Below, piece by piece: positions 52,168 through 62,406 of a stretch of DNA of 64,000 bases (position 1 is its first letter; each line of letters begins with the position of its first letter). The translations under genes and the position numbers were made by a program. This DNA comes from Oscarella lobularis (taxonomy: Eukaryota > Porifera > Homoscleromorpha > Homosclerophorida > Oscarellidae): positions 2,852,001-2,916,000 of the forward strand of contig NC_089184.1 of assembly GCF_947507565.1 (NCBI RefSeq). Reading direction: 5' to 3'. The notes beneath the pieces are model-generated. The model did no database searches, was not told where the DNA came from, and saw only the letters and a program-made list of their open reading frames with translations.

Positions 52168-54862
52168 ATGTTCACTTTGGCTTTGCCGTGGTGGGCATTT
52201 TTTCTAACGAACCTCTTACCTGCTCAAGGTCTCGTTGACCAGTGCGTAGGAAGGATAATAAAGGCAATTTCTCTCTAGGTGCCTTCAGGATGGACCGGTC
52301 TTCGATGCTCTAGCGCAGGTTTGTACAGTCTGAAATACCGTGACATAGACTCTGATCATCTCTACATAGCGCCTTGTGGGGATGTCCTTAAGGCAGCAGC
52401 AGGTTATCTGACTTCGCCCGGCTTTCCTGAGAATTACGTCAGTAACAGAAACTGTACTTGGACGTTTGACCCTTCGTTGTCCCCATCTGTTATCCTGCTC
52501 AGAATAGTACACATCAATTTGAATGGATCAATAAGCGATTCTTTAAGGATTACAGATCGCACTCAGAATTTGACCGTCACTCACCTTCATCAAAATTAAA
52601 AGACGTTGAAGACGGAGACGTTATCAAAGTGGACTCGTCCGTTGTGATACGATTATTCTCTGGTTTACACGTCTCGTCTCAAAGAGGCTTTGTGTTGGAG
52701 TACCAAGTATTACCAGGTATGGTTTTTTTGCTTATAATTGATAGCTCCATACGTAGAAGACTTTGTTTTAGGAGTAGAACCTGTATTTATTTCCACGCCA
52801 AATGATACGACGATTTTGAAGGGTGAAACACGGTGTCCCTTCCCTGTTTATCGACTGGCTCTCAGCAGCCTATTTTTCGGTGCGAAAAAGACGGTAAAAA
52901 CGTCATTCTGCCTCATGGCAGTGAGAACGGGGAACTTCTTATTCAAAGTGCCAACGAGACGACTGATTCTGGGATGTACGATTGCATAGCTGAAAACTAT
53001 TTAGGATCAGTTACACACCAATTCTTTGTGGCAGTTGAAGGTATTTGCTCTTATAGGTACATTCAGTCAAAGATAACATTTTCATTTTGTAGTTCCTCCT
53101 AGGATCACTCATGCACCCGTTGATGCTGTTCTGGATGTTTTCCTTCCTCGTCAGTTCGTCTACTTTCGATGTGAGGCGTATGAAATTCCAGAGCCGGAGA
53201 TTCACTGGAAAAAGGCGGGGTTGTAGTTTCTCAAAATCCTTCCTACTTGTCAAGCGAAAATCGATGGATTAGAGTTCGTGTCCGCTCTGAAAGGTTTGGT
53301 GAGTTCAGCTGCTACGCGAATAATTCTGTTGGAGAAGTTGAGTCTCTGCCGGCTGTTTTTTCCGGAAAGAATGCTTCAGGTAGGTAAATACCATTCAATT
53401 TGAGCTGCATTTTGTCACTTTTATAGGCTTTGAGATTCCCGTGCAAGTTCGCAGCAGTTTTTTGGTTAGCGCTAATTCGTTATTTGCCTTTGAATTTGAC
53501 TTTTGCTGTCGAGCTACTCTCGATATTCAAAAAATGTTCAAAGATGGCCGTAGAATTGGTGGCTTGACATATCAAAGCACGGAATTTAGAAATTATCAGA
53601 GAGTGGCATTTGAGAATGCAACAGTTAGCGACTCTGGAGTGTACAAGTTTGAGATTGAGGTCATTGCGGAAAACCGTAAATATTTTGTAACATTTCTTTT
53701 TCACGCTATTGACGTAAAAGGTCGGTGTCTAGGTAAACTTTAAATTTCTTGGGTAACGGTATCTTTTAGCATTTCCTCGTCCAATCATGTCTCCTTCGAC
53801 GCAAATCTACCCTTTTCATCCCGGAAAATCTCTTCTTTTAGTGTGCACCGAACGACTGACTAATCCTAGTTGGTCTTTCACCTGGTTTCTGAATGGCGTC
53901 GAAATGAATAATACAGGACTTTCACACGCTGTTTATAATTGCGACAGAAAGTCTTATTTGAATTTTCAAAACTTGACGAAAATTATTGTAGATTCAACCA
54001 TTACAATAAGCGAGGAGATTTTGGAGCAAACTTCACTTGCCAAGCCAAAGCGACATACTCCGGTCAGGCCAAAAATATATCTGCTTTTATACGTAAGTAT
54101 CAGTATAAGGTGTGCGGAGATATTCACTGTGCACATCGATATAGGTCTTCCATCGCACATGAGATCTTACGAATACTTTTGGTCTCTCTGGTCATCTTCA
54201 ACCAAATGCAGTGAGATTTGTGGCAAAAATTCAGGTTTTCGTTTACGGCACAGAAAGTGTTTTTATGGAAACTCCTTTCGTTATCATTGTTACGGTGGTT
54301 GAAACTCGGTCGAAGCGTGTTCTAGTCAGCAAAACTGCAGCTCAGATACAGGCAAGTACACGTAGAGCATGCAAAGGCATGGTTACATTGTCTACTTTTA
54401 GATTTACCAGCGGAAGCATCTACAAGACATCTAGATCCAGAAGCCGGTAGCTTCGAATAATTGTTTTTTCATTGAGTTGTAATAGTTTCTGCTTAAGAGG
54501 GACTCTCAGCAGGAGCGGCTTCTGGTGTGACGTTTGTAACAACGCTAGTTGTTATCGGTGCTGTTGCATTCGTCATTGTGGTGATTTTAAAGAAGGAAAA
54601 ATTTTCTTTTTGTCTATCACCTCAAGCCAAAGCTGACAAACCTGCAAACGCATGTTTGGCAAGACCAGCGATTGCGGAAGCCAATATGAAATTGAGTTAA
54701 AGTGGGCAGAATGTTTCGGATAATGCAGTTCGTAGCCAAGAAATGAAAGCCGAACCCGTGTATGAAGACGTTGAAAATTCTTCTCCAAACCAGAAAGACA
54801 ACATTAGATGGACCACTACTGCTCTCTATAGCGAGGGAGAGACAGAAGAAGCTCGTGATTAG
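52168..54862 (+). pseudogene. EGF-CUB-Ig-TSP1 receptor, unit 2 pseudogene
   Basis: Aligns along the unit 1 receptor from the signal peptide to the last codon. Breaks, in order: about 60 bp lost from the EGF exon (52278-52284 join); a 5-bp gain in the CUB exon near 52594 creating TAA; a 2-bp gain in the first Ig near 52828; Trp to Cys at the first Ig core tryptophan (FRCEKDG); about 48 bp lost at 53240 removing the acceptor of intron 5; 4 bp lost in the fourth Ig near 53989; and a stop in the cytoplasmic tail (ATTGAGTTAAAG, 54690 region). The TSP1 and transmembrane exons stay open. The intron 6 site at 53381 is the empty target of the unit 1 transposon. Confidence 0.85.
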
Positions 54863-55169
54863 CAAACCAAACGCGAGTTTTCATTCCACTCTATATAATC
54901 AGGTAACAGGTAGCAGAAAAATCAGATGAGCCCTTTTTCTTACCTGAAGTTCTTGTAGTTGAAACGTTAGATTTCCTGTTGCGTTCCTCATTGTGGTCAG
55001 CGTTTAAAGAAGAATTTCTTGAAATTTTGTCTAACGATCGTAATACGAAATAATGAGTGAGTCACGTGGATTCCTTATCTTTATGTGTACTTGTTGTGTG
55101 ATTATGTTATAGTTACAGTAAAAAAGATAAATTTATTGAAATGCGTTTAGATTTTCCTGTTCCTGAATT

Positions 55170-55585
55170 CTTTGACATTCCCACTTGTTTTCGAATTAAA
55201 TTTCTATTCGTGCGCAGTTTGCTAGCGCCTAAACAAATCGTTACAATTGTCCACTTGCCTTTTCTCTCGGCAGTTTTTCGAAGAAATACCCAATGTTTTT
55301 GCATGTCTAGGAATTGGTTGTGAGCATGCTTTCCTATTCCGTTGTCGCTCGTTTTCAAACCACTCCTCGTGGAGTATCTCACGTAGGAATCCAATTTCTA
55401 TCGGTTTACGCATTTTGCCGCAGCGATCATTCATTTGACGCGTTTAGTAAAGTTTACGACCTAAAGGCACTTTTTGTGCTTTTGAAACGAAATTGTCGCC
55501 TTTTCTCTCTTCAGTAGTAAAAGAATGCATTAATGTGTCTCAGAGAAAGAGAACTCTCTTCGATTGTTAATGAAAATTTCTCTAG
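55170..55585. other. Intergenic after unit 2
   Basis: Unique sequence past the duplication end. Overlapping short frames on both strands, none recognised; earlier P450 exons were looked for and not found. Confidence 0.4.
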
Positions 55586-56009
55586 GTCGTTAAGGAGGTT
55601 CTACGTCTGGATTCGCCTGCAGTAACAGCACCTGTGATTGCGGAGCGTGAATTCAAGATCAAGGAGTTCGTTTTTCCAAAGGGCACAGTCGTCTTTCCCT
55701 TCTTTCTGCCTACTCTACTCGACAAAAGCTTTGTCGAGCCACTCAATTTTGACCCGAATCGATTCGGGCTCGAGCGACGAGAGCACGCTTTGAACGCGGG
55801 AAACTACCTTGTGCACATTTGGAGTTGGACCGTATCGATGCCTTGGAAACAAGCTGATTGAAGTGGTACTTACTCTTACAGCCGCTATTGCCGCCTTGGA
55901 CGCAGAGTGGCGTCGTATTCCGACATATTCTGGAAATAGGATGACGTTGGATTCTACGAGAAGGCTGGCTGACGGGTGCGTGATTGCCATTCAAGCCAGG
56001 GAGGCGTGA
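55586..56009 (+). pseudogene. Cytochrome P450 C-terminal fragment
   Basis: Starts at a splice-acceptor-like TCTAG with VVKEVLRLDSPAV (ExxR of the K helix), then FPKGTVVFPF, FVEPLNFDPNRFG and, in the next frame, CTFGVGPYRCLGNKL, the haem-binding FxxGxxxCxG with the cysteine ligand. It closes with the terminal beta region to REA and a stop. P450s are haem monooxygenases, usually ER-bound and about 500 residues; only the last 140 or so are here. The one-base frame change near 55812 and the missing upstream exons argue for a relic. The P450 clan cannot be told. Confidence 0.7.
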
Positions 56010-56276
56010 AGGAATCGATATCATATACGGATGTGTTCGTTTGTGCTGCGCCTTTCCGGTTTCTAAGTTTGTAATTGCTTGACACCCCGCCCCTAAAGCT
56101 AGCTGATGCATGAACGGCTATAGTTCGATCGATTCTTCTATGACTGCTATATGAATGTTCACAGACTTATCACCTGCCGAGAAAAGGAAGCTGAGAGCCA
56201 ATCATAACTGAACATTGGTGAGGCCCCCTTTTAGGAGTCACCATCACTAGAGCCACGGGATAATTGCTCGCAGCGA

Positions 56277-56611
56277 CCGTTGCGAATATCGCACGCACGT
56301 ATACTTCCAGTCACATAAAGACTAACCTCTTAGGTCCTTCTCGGTCACAGGAGAAAGGAACTCGACTAACGACGGAGGAGAGACGAGCCTCGAAAGAGAA
56401 ATGATAACTTCGGTTCCTGGGCGAGAAGGCTGGACTGAGATGAGTCGACTGCCCCATCTACGCATAGGCCTTTGAGTCACCGTCACACAGAATAATCGAC
56501 TTGCGTCTGCGAGCCTTACCTTACGCTTTGCAAGCGAAAAACTCAAAATAGAACCCCTTAGGGAGCCTCACTTTTTTGTTACAACACCAGTCGCTTGGAA
56601 AAAGTAGTTTG
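56277..56611. repeat. Dispersed repeat, inverted copy at 60958-61284
   Basis: Shares with the other copy, in opposite orientation: ATACTTCCAGTCACATAAAG, AGGAACTCGACT, AGACGAG, CCTTACCTTACGCTTTGCAA and CCAGTCGCTTGGAAAAAGTA-type words. A shorter relative lies at 59126-59205. Probably an old transposable-element family. Confidence 0.65.
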
Positions 56612-57863
56612 AACGATATCTCAGTACAGTCGAAACGTGTCTTGCGAAAAAAAGTCAGTGAAAAGGTTGACCTTTCGATGACCATCCTTTCGATGACTGT
56701 TACGTACCCGGATAAAGGTACGTGTTCACTTTCGAGTCTTTTTCGGACTTGTCGTACCTGACTCAGTATGCAGCGAAATTGATCCATTAGCGTTGACGCC
56801 CTTTCTCAACACGGCTCCCTTCGTCCCGAATCCAATTCAACAAATAATGGCACGAGAGCTCTTCTATCAGATTCGATCCCCACGACGAGTACGTTCTACG
56901 ATGACCAGGACGGCAATACAGGAAACTTAACGCTGTCTCCTCACACGCTCGACAACGTAGAGCCAATGTACGCCTGATTTTTGTACTCAATTGACGGCGG
57001 AACAGCCTCGATCTGCGTGGGCGTTTCTCGCCAGGAAGTCCTATTGCATCGTTTCCCGGTAAACTCTTCTTTTCTTCTATGATAGAACGCCAGGGATGTC
57101 CATTCCTTGTTCGCCATCTTGCTTTCTCGCGTGACGTCACATGCACTGCGAAATAAGAAAACGACCCAAAGCACCCGATCAGATAGTTTGATATAAGCAG
57201 CATATCATTATCAGGATTACGAAATGAGTATATACGAACGTAAACACATATATTGATTGCATGACACTGCTGTACGCGTCAATCAAAATTTTCCGGGGGC
57301 CCCATGCAGCCACCCCGGTTCCTACGCCACTAAGTTATGACTTCGCATGTTTCGCGAAGACCGTTTGTTTCAGCGTAAAGGACGCGGTGGGGCGACACCC
57401 AATGCTCAGACTCACCTCTGCACTTTATCTGGTATGTAGCTAATGAATAGGAATCTATACCTCCTCCAGCGCTTCGGCGACGTAAGGATAACAAGGAAGC
57501 GAAGTCGTTAGCTTCCTTAGCTTCCGAGAAAGCCGAGAGATTATTCAAATTAGATGATCAACATCCACTATGACGTCTTCTTTATTTGAAGCTTCTGCAG
57601 CTTGCCAAAGCAGATGCGATGGTTAGACTGGCATACCGCAGAAAGAGTCTTTACGACGGTCTTCTTCAAAACTCGAAAGTTATTAGGTGAAGTTTTTCGT
57701 TTTCTTTTTGCGAGAAAAAGTATAAAGTAATGGTACAGCACCAACCAAGATGTCTGGGTGGATGTTTATTTTCTAAAACCATATGCAAGCTCGTTATAGC
57801 GTCATGACTCATGCGGTATTGCTGTGGCTTCATGATACGTAATTGTCGTCCTGCCGCGTGGCC

Positions 57864-57872
57864 TATATAAAG
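57864..57872 (+). promoter_or_regulatory. TATA box of crystallin gene 2
   Basis: TATATAAAG 67 bp upstream of the ATG at 57931, a canonical TATA motif with a short 5' leader. Confidence 0.6.
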
Positions 57873-57930
57873 TAGCGGCTGCTAGCTGGCTGGAAGCATA
57901 TACTCTCTACTTCTTGATCATTCAGCATCA

Positions 57931-58502
57931 ATGGCTAAGCTTACTCTTTATACTGACCAAGGTGCCGAATACTCGATCTCTTCTAGCAATGAAGATCTCA
58001 CCAACTTGGGATATGGAACGTTCACGAGCTGCCAGTCACAAGGAGGACGATGGATCGTCTACAAAAATACGCAATATAATCGTCCTGACAGTAGTCGTAC
58101 TGTAGAAAACCAACCGTCCGACATTCAAGTCGTTTCGCCTGGACCACTTATGGTGCTTAATCCGATTACGTCTGCATACCTTATTCCCGATTCGCGCGAG
58201 ACTGCAATCTTTTTTTATGACAACTACTACGGAGGACCTCGCCAAGACTCCTCGACGTCCATTTTTGATGTAAAGCGTTCTAGAAGTTCAGCTAGTGCTG
58301 ATCGAATACATTTTGCCTTTAGCTCAATCTGGCTCCTCCCGACGGCGTTTCTTCCTCTATAATCAACGGAGGCACCTGGGAAGTGTACTCAAAGAAGAAA
58401 TTTGAAGGTCCTCGCTTTCGCAAGACTCAAGGAGACTATCCTACACCGGACTCTCTTGGAGTGCCTAACGACACCATAAGAAGCGTGAAGAATATCGACT
58501 AA
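57931..58502 (+). CDS. Beta/gamma-crystallin-like protein 2
   Basis: Two exons, 57931-58269 and 58323-58502, joined by a 53-nt GT-AG intron in phase 0, give 172 residues. Without the intron the frame would run into unrelated sequence. The N-terminal half has KLTLYTDQGAEY and GRWIVYKNTQYN; the C-terminal half GTWEVYSKKKFEGPRF, GDYPTP and the closing PNDTIRSVKNI, the beta/gamma-crystallin signature. No signal peptide. FFYDNYYGG near residue 95 is echoed by EHYYYGG in the gene at 20729, so the two are paralogs; intron loss or gain separates them. Possibly a calcium-binding structural protein; role unknown. Confidence 0.8.
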
Positions 58503-59836
58503 AAGTTGAAACGGTGATATCGTAACTTTAGACATTTTGCTTTGAGTTCTTCTGTCTTGTATGTACATCTTGTGTGTTTGCATTCTAGAAATGATTGTTC
58601 TTAGTGTCAAACAGGCGAATTTATCTTTCTTCAAGTGGAAACGTTATCTGCCAAATTTGCTCTGCAGAACAACGCTTTGACAGATTTACGATGTCGGGTT
58701 TCGGCGAGATGAGACTCGATTGCGTTCGGACGATAAAACTAAGTTCTGCTGAAAGGCAGAACTGGGCTCTCCTCTGGGCGGGGAGCGGAGAACATTTTAT
58801 GGCTTTGATATTTTGGTAGAGAACGACGCGGGGAATCCCGCATCTCTCAGATGTCGGTGTCAGGTATGTAATAGGAAATGAAAGTGCTGACTATTCTACA
58901 GACAGGTTTTCGTGTTGTTTGCGTTGTTTACGTTGTCTGTATGCTGTTTCTTTGTTGTTGCGACTGGCGCTCTTTTCTCGACATCCGGGTATCGATCTGG
59001 TCTTGGTCTTTATCCGGGTCAGGGTCGGAGAAAAGCTAACGTTTTGACTGAAATGTTTTGCAAGACGCTCTTCGGTTATGCGGGTAGGCTTTTCATAACA
59101 GTTTCTATAGCTTCTGGCGCATTTCTGAAAAGGTGAGGCTCCCTAAGTGGTTCCGCGAACAGATTATCGCCCTTGGGAAGCGTAACGTAAAGCTTGCGAC
59201 ACGTCTTTATTATTCTATTTGACGATAGACTAATTGCCTGCGTTTTTACATAGTGGTCCGTCACCGCCTAATTAAGAGACGAATTTATCCGTCGCCCTTT
59301 CGAAGCCCGTTTCTTGAACACAGAACAGACGGCATCGATTAAGGTAAACTTAATTACTATTCTCTTCGGGACCCCTCGTGGGGGATAAACCCAACGCCTC
59401 ATCTGCGCAGATTGCTTCATTGACAAGAGAGTCGTCAGCTCGAATAGTAAGAAGAACACCCATATTTCGTAGCCAATCGCGCATTGACTCGCTTCTTTAC
59501 TTAGAAGCGAATTCCGTTGTGAAAACACCTACGGTAACACCCTCCATCGTACTAGTTTAGAGGTATAGAATCTAGGCTCTAGCTGTTAGGCTGTGGTGGA
59601 AGTGAATGGTGATCGTGTAGAGTGCAACATGGGTATACTTTTTACACACCCCGATGTGTAGACTATAGCAATACACCAGAAGCGCTGGTTTGATTTGCAA
59701 AACACTTAGAATTTGTTTCTGCACAAGCCTGGGAAACTTAACATCCGATACATACAACAGTGAGACACACAAAGAGACAAATCAACACATCGCTAGGCAA
59801 AACTGACGGCATGGCATGCAGAAACCCTTCAGCCCC
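58503..59836. other. Mostly unassigned; possible membrane-protein exon
   Basis: A plus-strand stretch at about 58906-59135 follows a TTCTACAG acceptor and is hydrophobic at first (LFALFTLSVCCFFVVATGAL), then GYRSGLGLYPGQGRRKANV, ending near a GTGAGG donor. It could be one exon of a membrane protein; no other exon is found. 59126-59205 resembles the repeat at 56277. Nothing else recognised. Confidence 0.35.
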
Positions 59837-60368
59837 TTATTCCGTCACCGGGCAATAAATGATATATTCAGTCCAGAAATCGGGCTTTCCAGGAACGCCA
59901 GTGGGAACGCCAATTTTTTGATAGACGATTGACTTAACTGTTGCGTTCCATATTTTAGTGTAATCGTTCCCGGAATCCATGGCAACAGCTACGTCCCGCA
60001 TGGGGTAATCGTCTTCTAGGTGAAGGAGAGTGCAACCGCTTCCAGCAACGTGGGATACGTTGAAAAGAAACATAGCACTACCGTGGTTAAACGGGGCTTC
60101 ACTTCCCGGAAGGTAGACTATTTGATCGTTTGAGACTGTAGCATTGCCGTCTCCGATATTGAGCACGGAAGGATTATCCCCACCAAAGGGAGCATAATAA
60201 ACTTTTTGGTCGCGAAAAGAGATGGAATTTTTTAGATAGGCCTGTAGAAAGAGCACGTCGTTCAACCACTATAAAAGTGCTTTGTTCAACTGATCTTACG
60301 CTAGCCGACAGTGAAATAACTGCAAAAAGAAATGCCAAAGGAAGGGTAGTTGCAAGACGAAAACTCAT
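59837..60368 (-). CDS. Secreted protein, uncharacterised
   Basis: The ATG at 60368 opens a clear signal peptide (MSFRLATTLPLAFLFAVISL, then SAS). The downstream frame from about 60265 to 59837 reads NDVLFLQAYLKNSISF, KVYYAPFGGDNPSVLN, GCTLLHLEDDYPMRDV, KIWNATVKSIVYQKIG and ends YIIYCPVTE. The two are out of phase by one; a 31-nt GT-AG intron would join them, which is shorter than other introns here, so a frameshift is the alternative. Two cysteines and several N-glycosylation motifs fit secretion. ATVKSIVYQ faintly recalls the closing strand of beta/gamma-crystallins, but I would not assign it. Confidence 0.5.
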
Positions 60369-60445
60369 GGTTGCACAGGAGTTCAACGCGATAACAGGAG
60401 ACGTCGGAGCTTGAGGACTTTCTGGACGTTGTGTGGCTACTGCAA

Positions 60446-60455
60446 GCTATTTATC
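60446..60455 (-). promoter_or_regulatory. TATA-like box of the secreted-protein gene
   Basis: Minus-strand GATAAATAGC about 80 bp upstream of the ATG at 60368. Confidence 0.35.
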
Positions 60456-60957
60456 TTTCTCGCCCGTTGCCTGTGAAAAATTTAATTTATTCAAAAGGAC
60501 CACATGTAAAAAGCGCCAGCCGGTTCTCTGATCTCAACCTCAAAGTCAGAATTTTTGTAGATCTCGCCGTAGAAGTCGATGATGTAAGTGAAGCGCGTTG
60601 TAATACGACTGTCTGCTGCCCCGTTAGGTTATAGTGCTACGAAGTCGGTCTTTGCTTGAAATGCGGGGGCGGGGTAAAGAAGCTTTTACCGCAAAGGATC
60701 CCCTACGAAGCGGTCGCGTTTGTGGTCAACACAGGCCTACCACCAAAGCAGCTGACGGTCAGCTGCTTGGTCAGCTGCCGTTGAAAAGGTCCGATTACCC
60801 ATTCCCGAGAAAGCATTCAGTCAAACTGTTCACTTTTCCGAATGTTACCCGGATAAAGCAGTATCTGACTATGATCTGACCGCCCTTCCTTCATCATCGT
60901 CTTGCGCGTGCATACCTGCGTCATGGGAAGCGAACCTATAATACTGGGATATCTTAC

Positions 60958-61284
60958 AAACTACTTTTTCCAAGCGACTGATGTCGTCACCAAAATGTGA
61001 GACTCCCTAACGGATTCCATTTTAATTTTTTCACTTGCAAAGCGTAAGGTAAGGCTCGCACACGCGAGTTGATTTTTCTCTTTGACTGTTACCCTATGGC
61101 CTATGCTTTGACGGGGCGTTCGACGCATCTCAGTCAAGCCCAGGAACCGAATTTATGATTTTTCTTTCGAGTCTCGTCTCTCCCCCGTCGTAAGTCGAGT
61201 TCCTTTCTCCGGTGACCGAACAGGACCTAAGAGGTTGTTCTTTATGTGACTGGAAGTATACGTGCGAGCGATATTCACAACGGG
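60958..61284. repeat. Dispersed repeat, inverted copy of 56277-56611
   Basis: Reverse complement of the copy at 56277 with substitutions and indels; both end at GCGAATATCGC/GCGATATTCAC-type sequence on one side and GTAGTTT on the other. Together they flank crystallin 2 and the secreted-protein gene. Confidence 0.65.
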
Positions 61285-62104
61285 ACGCGCGACTAAGTCA
61301 GAGCGATCTGCATGACTCTCTTTTGCAGAAATGGTATTACAAGAACCGGATAGCTTCCTGGGAGAGATAATCACTGAAGCACGACAAAACCGGATGCAAA
61401 CTCGGAGAAGGCCGCCTTCAAAACATAAAGCTTTTAGGAAGAAACCGATTAACGCCAGGCTATTTCTGGAAAAGTAAGCAAGTCAGTCGAGAGAACGCTC
61501 TCTTTTACAGACAGCCAAAACTATACTGACATAAGACAAAGCTACTGTACTTGTATCTGGCTACTATGCAGTATGGGGGCGGGGAAGAATATGGGGGGCC
61601 CGGTCAGCTTTCCGCGCAAATTCCCAGCTCGAGCAGCAATACAATAATTTTTGCGATCTGAAAACACCGTCTCTTCGATGCATTTTACCTTTCTAAGCAT
61701 TCGTGGGACACTTTCTCGACAATTCCATCGCGCACGGTGAACGCGAAAGGCTTTTTCTTCCAAGACTCGATCGATTGGATTAGCTGCTACGTAGCCTTTT
61801 CCTTATGTTTCGATCACAACCTCTCTCGAGATCGAGACGCCATCTTAGTTGAGGAGTGCTTCCCGTAAGGTTAGGTCACCTGACTATGTCAGTGGAAAGG
61901 CCCGGTCACTACGGGACGCGACCCGTATCCACTGTCCAGCGGTCCAGCCCTCGATCTATCCGTCTTTCTCGATTCTACCTAAGGCGAGGAGCAGATTGAA
62001 GAAGCTTTTTAGATAAATGCTTTGTGCGTAGGTGTTTTAGTTCAGATTGTGGAGTGCTTTCTTCTCGTTGCAAGTTTTTTTCTGATCACCCAACGAAGAA
62101 CTTC

Positions 62105-62404
62105 ATGATATTCGAACTCTTACTAGCCTGGATCGTGTGGATCGTGCTCTGTTTAGTCTGGTGGGACGATAGAAGTTTTTCCATTGTGGAAGACGATGAA
62201 GATGAAAAGAAGCAAATCGTCAACATCCGGGGGCGAGATGCACTTGATCACTATTTTCGGAGCCTTCCCAGGGGCTACTATTTGGTGGACAAAGACGAAA
62301 ACGCTGTGTTTGGTTACAAAAATTTTACGTCCGGTCAGACGTATTTTCGCCGACGTCGAAATGCAGCAAGAAGAGAGATCGTTTCTCCTGGATCCACCCA
62401 ATAA
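62105..62404 (+). CDS. Small single-pass membrane protein (hypothetical)
   Basis: 99 residues from the ATG at 62105, chosen because it leads straight into a hydrophobic helix (MIFELLLAWIVWIVLCLVWW). An acidic stretch follows (VEDDEDEKK), then FRSLPRGYYLVDKDENAVFG and a basic tail (RRRRNAARRE). The frame is open upstream to 62024 but that part is not needed. AATAAA overlaps the stop codon, a possible polyadenylation signal. Family unknown. Confidence 0.45.
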   Translation: MIFELLLAWIVWIVLCLVWWDDRSFSIVEDDEDEKKQIVNIRGRDALDHYFRSLPRGYYLVDKDENAVFGYKNFTSGQTYFRRRRNAARREIVSPGSTQ

Positions 62405-62406
62405 AC
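62401..62406 (+). terminator. Possible polyadenylation signal
   Basis: AATAAA overlapping the stop of the small membrane protein, in an A-rich tract. Confidence 0.35.

Larger units (their letters stand above)
45356..55169. repeat. Tandem segmental duplication, unit 2
   Basis: Same gene order and orientation as unit 1 with many substitutions and small indels. It lacks the transposon at 40810 and contains a 200-N gap. 45358-46107 has no gene, as in unit 1. The alternative to a true tandem duplication is two divergent haplotypes assembled in series. Confidence 0.85.
56010..57930. other. Intergenic with a dispersed repeat
   Basis: Holds one arm of the inverted repeat pair (56277-56611). The rest, 56612-57860, has only short unassigned frames. 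The end is the promoter of crystallin 2. Confidence 0.45.
60369..62104. other. Intergenic with the second copy of the dispersed repeat
   Basis: 60958-61284 is the inverted mate of 56277-56611. Elsewhere short frames only (60634-60879, 61542-61763), no motif recognised. Confidence 0.45.

Noticed and set aside
59837-60265. Calling the secreted protein a beta/gamma-crystallin
   Set aside because: Only the ATVKSIVYQ end is suggestive; the tyrosine corner and G-x-W strand are not there.
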